A stretch of DNA of 64,000 bases from contig NZ_CP050063.1 in NCBI RefSeq assembly GCF_011604685.1, positions 5,540,501 to 5,604,500 of the forward strand, given 5' to 3'. Below, piece by piece: positions 63,961 to 64,000 of the stretch. The number at the start of each line of letters is the position of its first letter. The first letter of the stretch is position 1. The notes under the pieces are model-generated. The model did not search any database. It had not been told where the DNA came from and saw nothing but the letters and a program-made list of their open reading frames with translations. A program made the translations under genes and the position numbers. The stretch comes from Spirosoma aureum (lineage in GTDB: Bacteria; Bacteroidota; Bacteroidia; Cytophagales; Spirosomataceae).

Positions 63961-64000
63961 ATGAGTGATCAGAAAATTACCGTTGTCATTGTTGGCATGG
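63961..64000 (+). CDS. start of a probable Gfo/Idh/MocA oxidoreductase (partial)
   Basis: The last 40 bases encode MSDQKITVVIVGM, which fits the first strand of a Rossmann fold. Position after a ThuA gene suggests a Gfo/Idh/MocA family dehydrogenase, but only 13 residues are visible. Confidence 0.4.
   Translation, partial: MSDQKITVVIVGM

Overview
The window looks like chromosome from a Bacteroidota bacterium of the Cytophagales, most like Spirosoma or a close relative. The evidence is a SusC/SusD pair next to a hybrid two-component regulator, type IX secretion (T9SS) C-terminal tails on two large secreted proteins, FtsX-type permeases of the Bacteroidota kind, a 7TMR-DISM sensor, and weak Shine-Dalgarno sequences. 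No rRNA, tRNA, CRISPR array or intact insertion sequence was seen.

Layout. (1) 0-4.5 kb: a FixH-like remnant, an L,D-transpeptidase, a badly decayed cation P-type ATPase, and an outer-membrane barrel gene beside a barrel remnant. (2) 4.8-31.8 kb: a stress and energy island. It holds an SDR oxidoreductase, two GerW/YtfJ-family genes (one beside a probable YtfI/DUF2953 partner), an MgtA-type Mg2+ ATPase, a second cation ATPase, an Hsp20 gene broken by frameshifts, a cysteine-less thioredoxin-like protein, a PAS histidine kinase overlapping a receiver-CRP fusion regulator, a flavin split-barrel protein, a triple-BON protein, D-lactate dehydrogenase, a zinc alcohol dehydrogenase, a flavodoxin-fold quinone reductase and four tandem-domain universal stress proteins. 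The content resembles low-oxygen or dormancy regulons of other bacteria (for example DosR of mycobacteria). The kinase plus receiver-CRP pair is the obvious candidate controller, but that is inference. (3) 32-38 kb: two T9SS cargo proteins, one a zinc metalloprotease and one a repeat protein, sharing a 1.12-kb stretch about 99.7% identical. The protease copy carries a 1-base deletion in a G-run. (4) 38-47 kb: a short alpha-glucan phosphorylase with Thr where the PLP lysine is expected, an FtsX-type permease, fragments of a response regulator, an IS1182-like transposase and a LytTR regulator, a membrane protein, and a 7TMR-DISM sensor kinase without the phospho-acceptor His. (5) 47-64 kb: a polysaccharide-utilisation-like locus. 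A hybrid two-component regulator with a degenerate kinase core is divergent from susC, susD, a DUF3823 lipoprotein, a PHP/CehA-like hydrolase, a giant ThuA-propeller-HEAT-cupredoxin protein, a ThuA lipoprotein and the start of a probable Gfo/Idh/MocA oxidoreductase. No classical glycoside hydrolase is visible in it.

The most unusual observations are the two sensor proteins lacking the phospho-acceptor His, the phosphorylase lacking its PLP lysine, the near-identical repeat with a slippage-prone frameshift, the oxidoreductive ThuA/cupredoxin PUL, and the stress island with its receiver-CRP regulator. Domain assignments were made by eye from sequence motifs. No database search was run.
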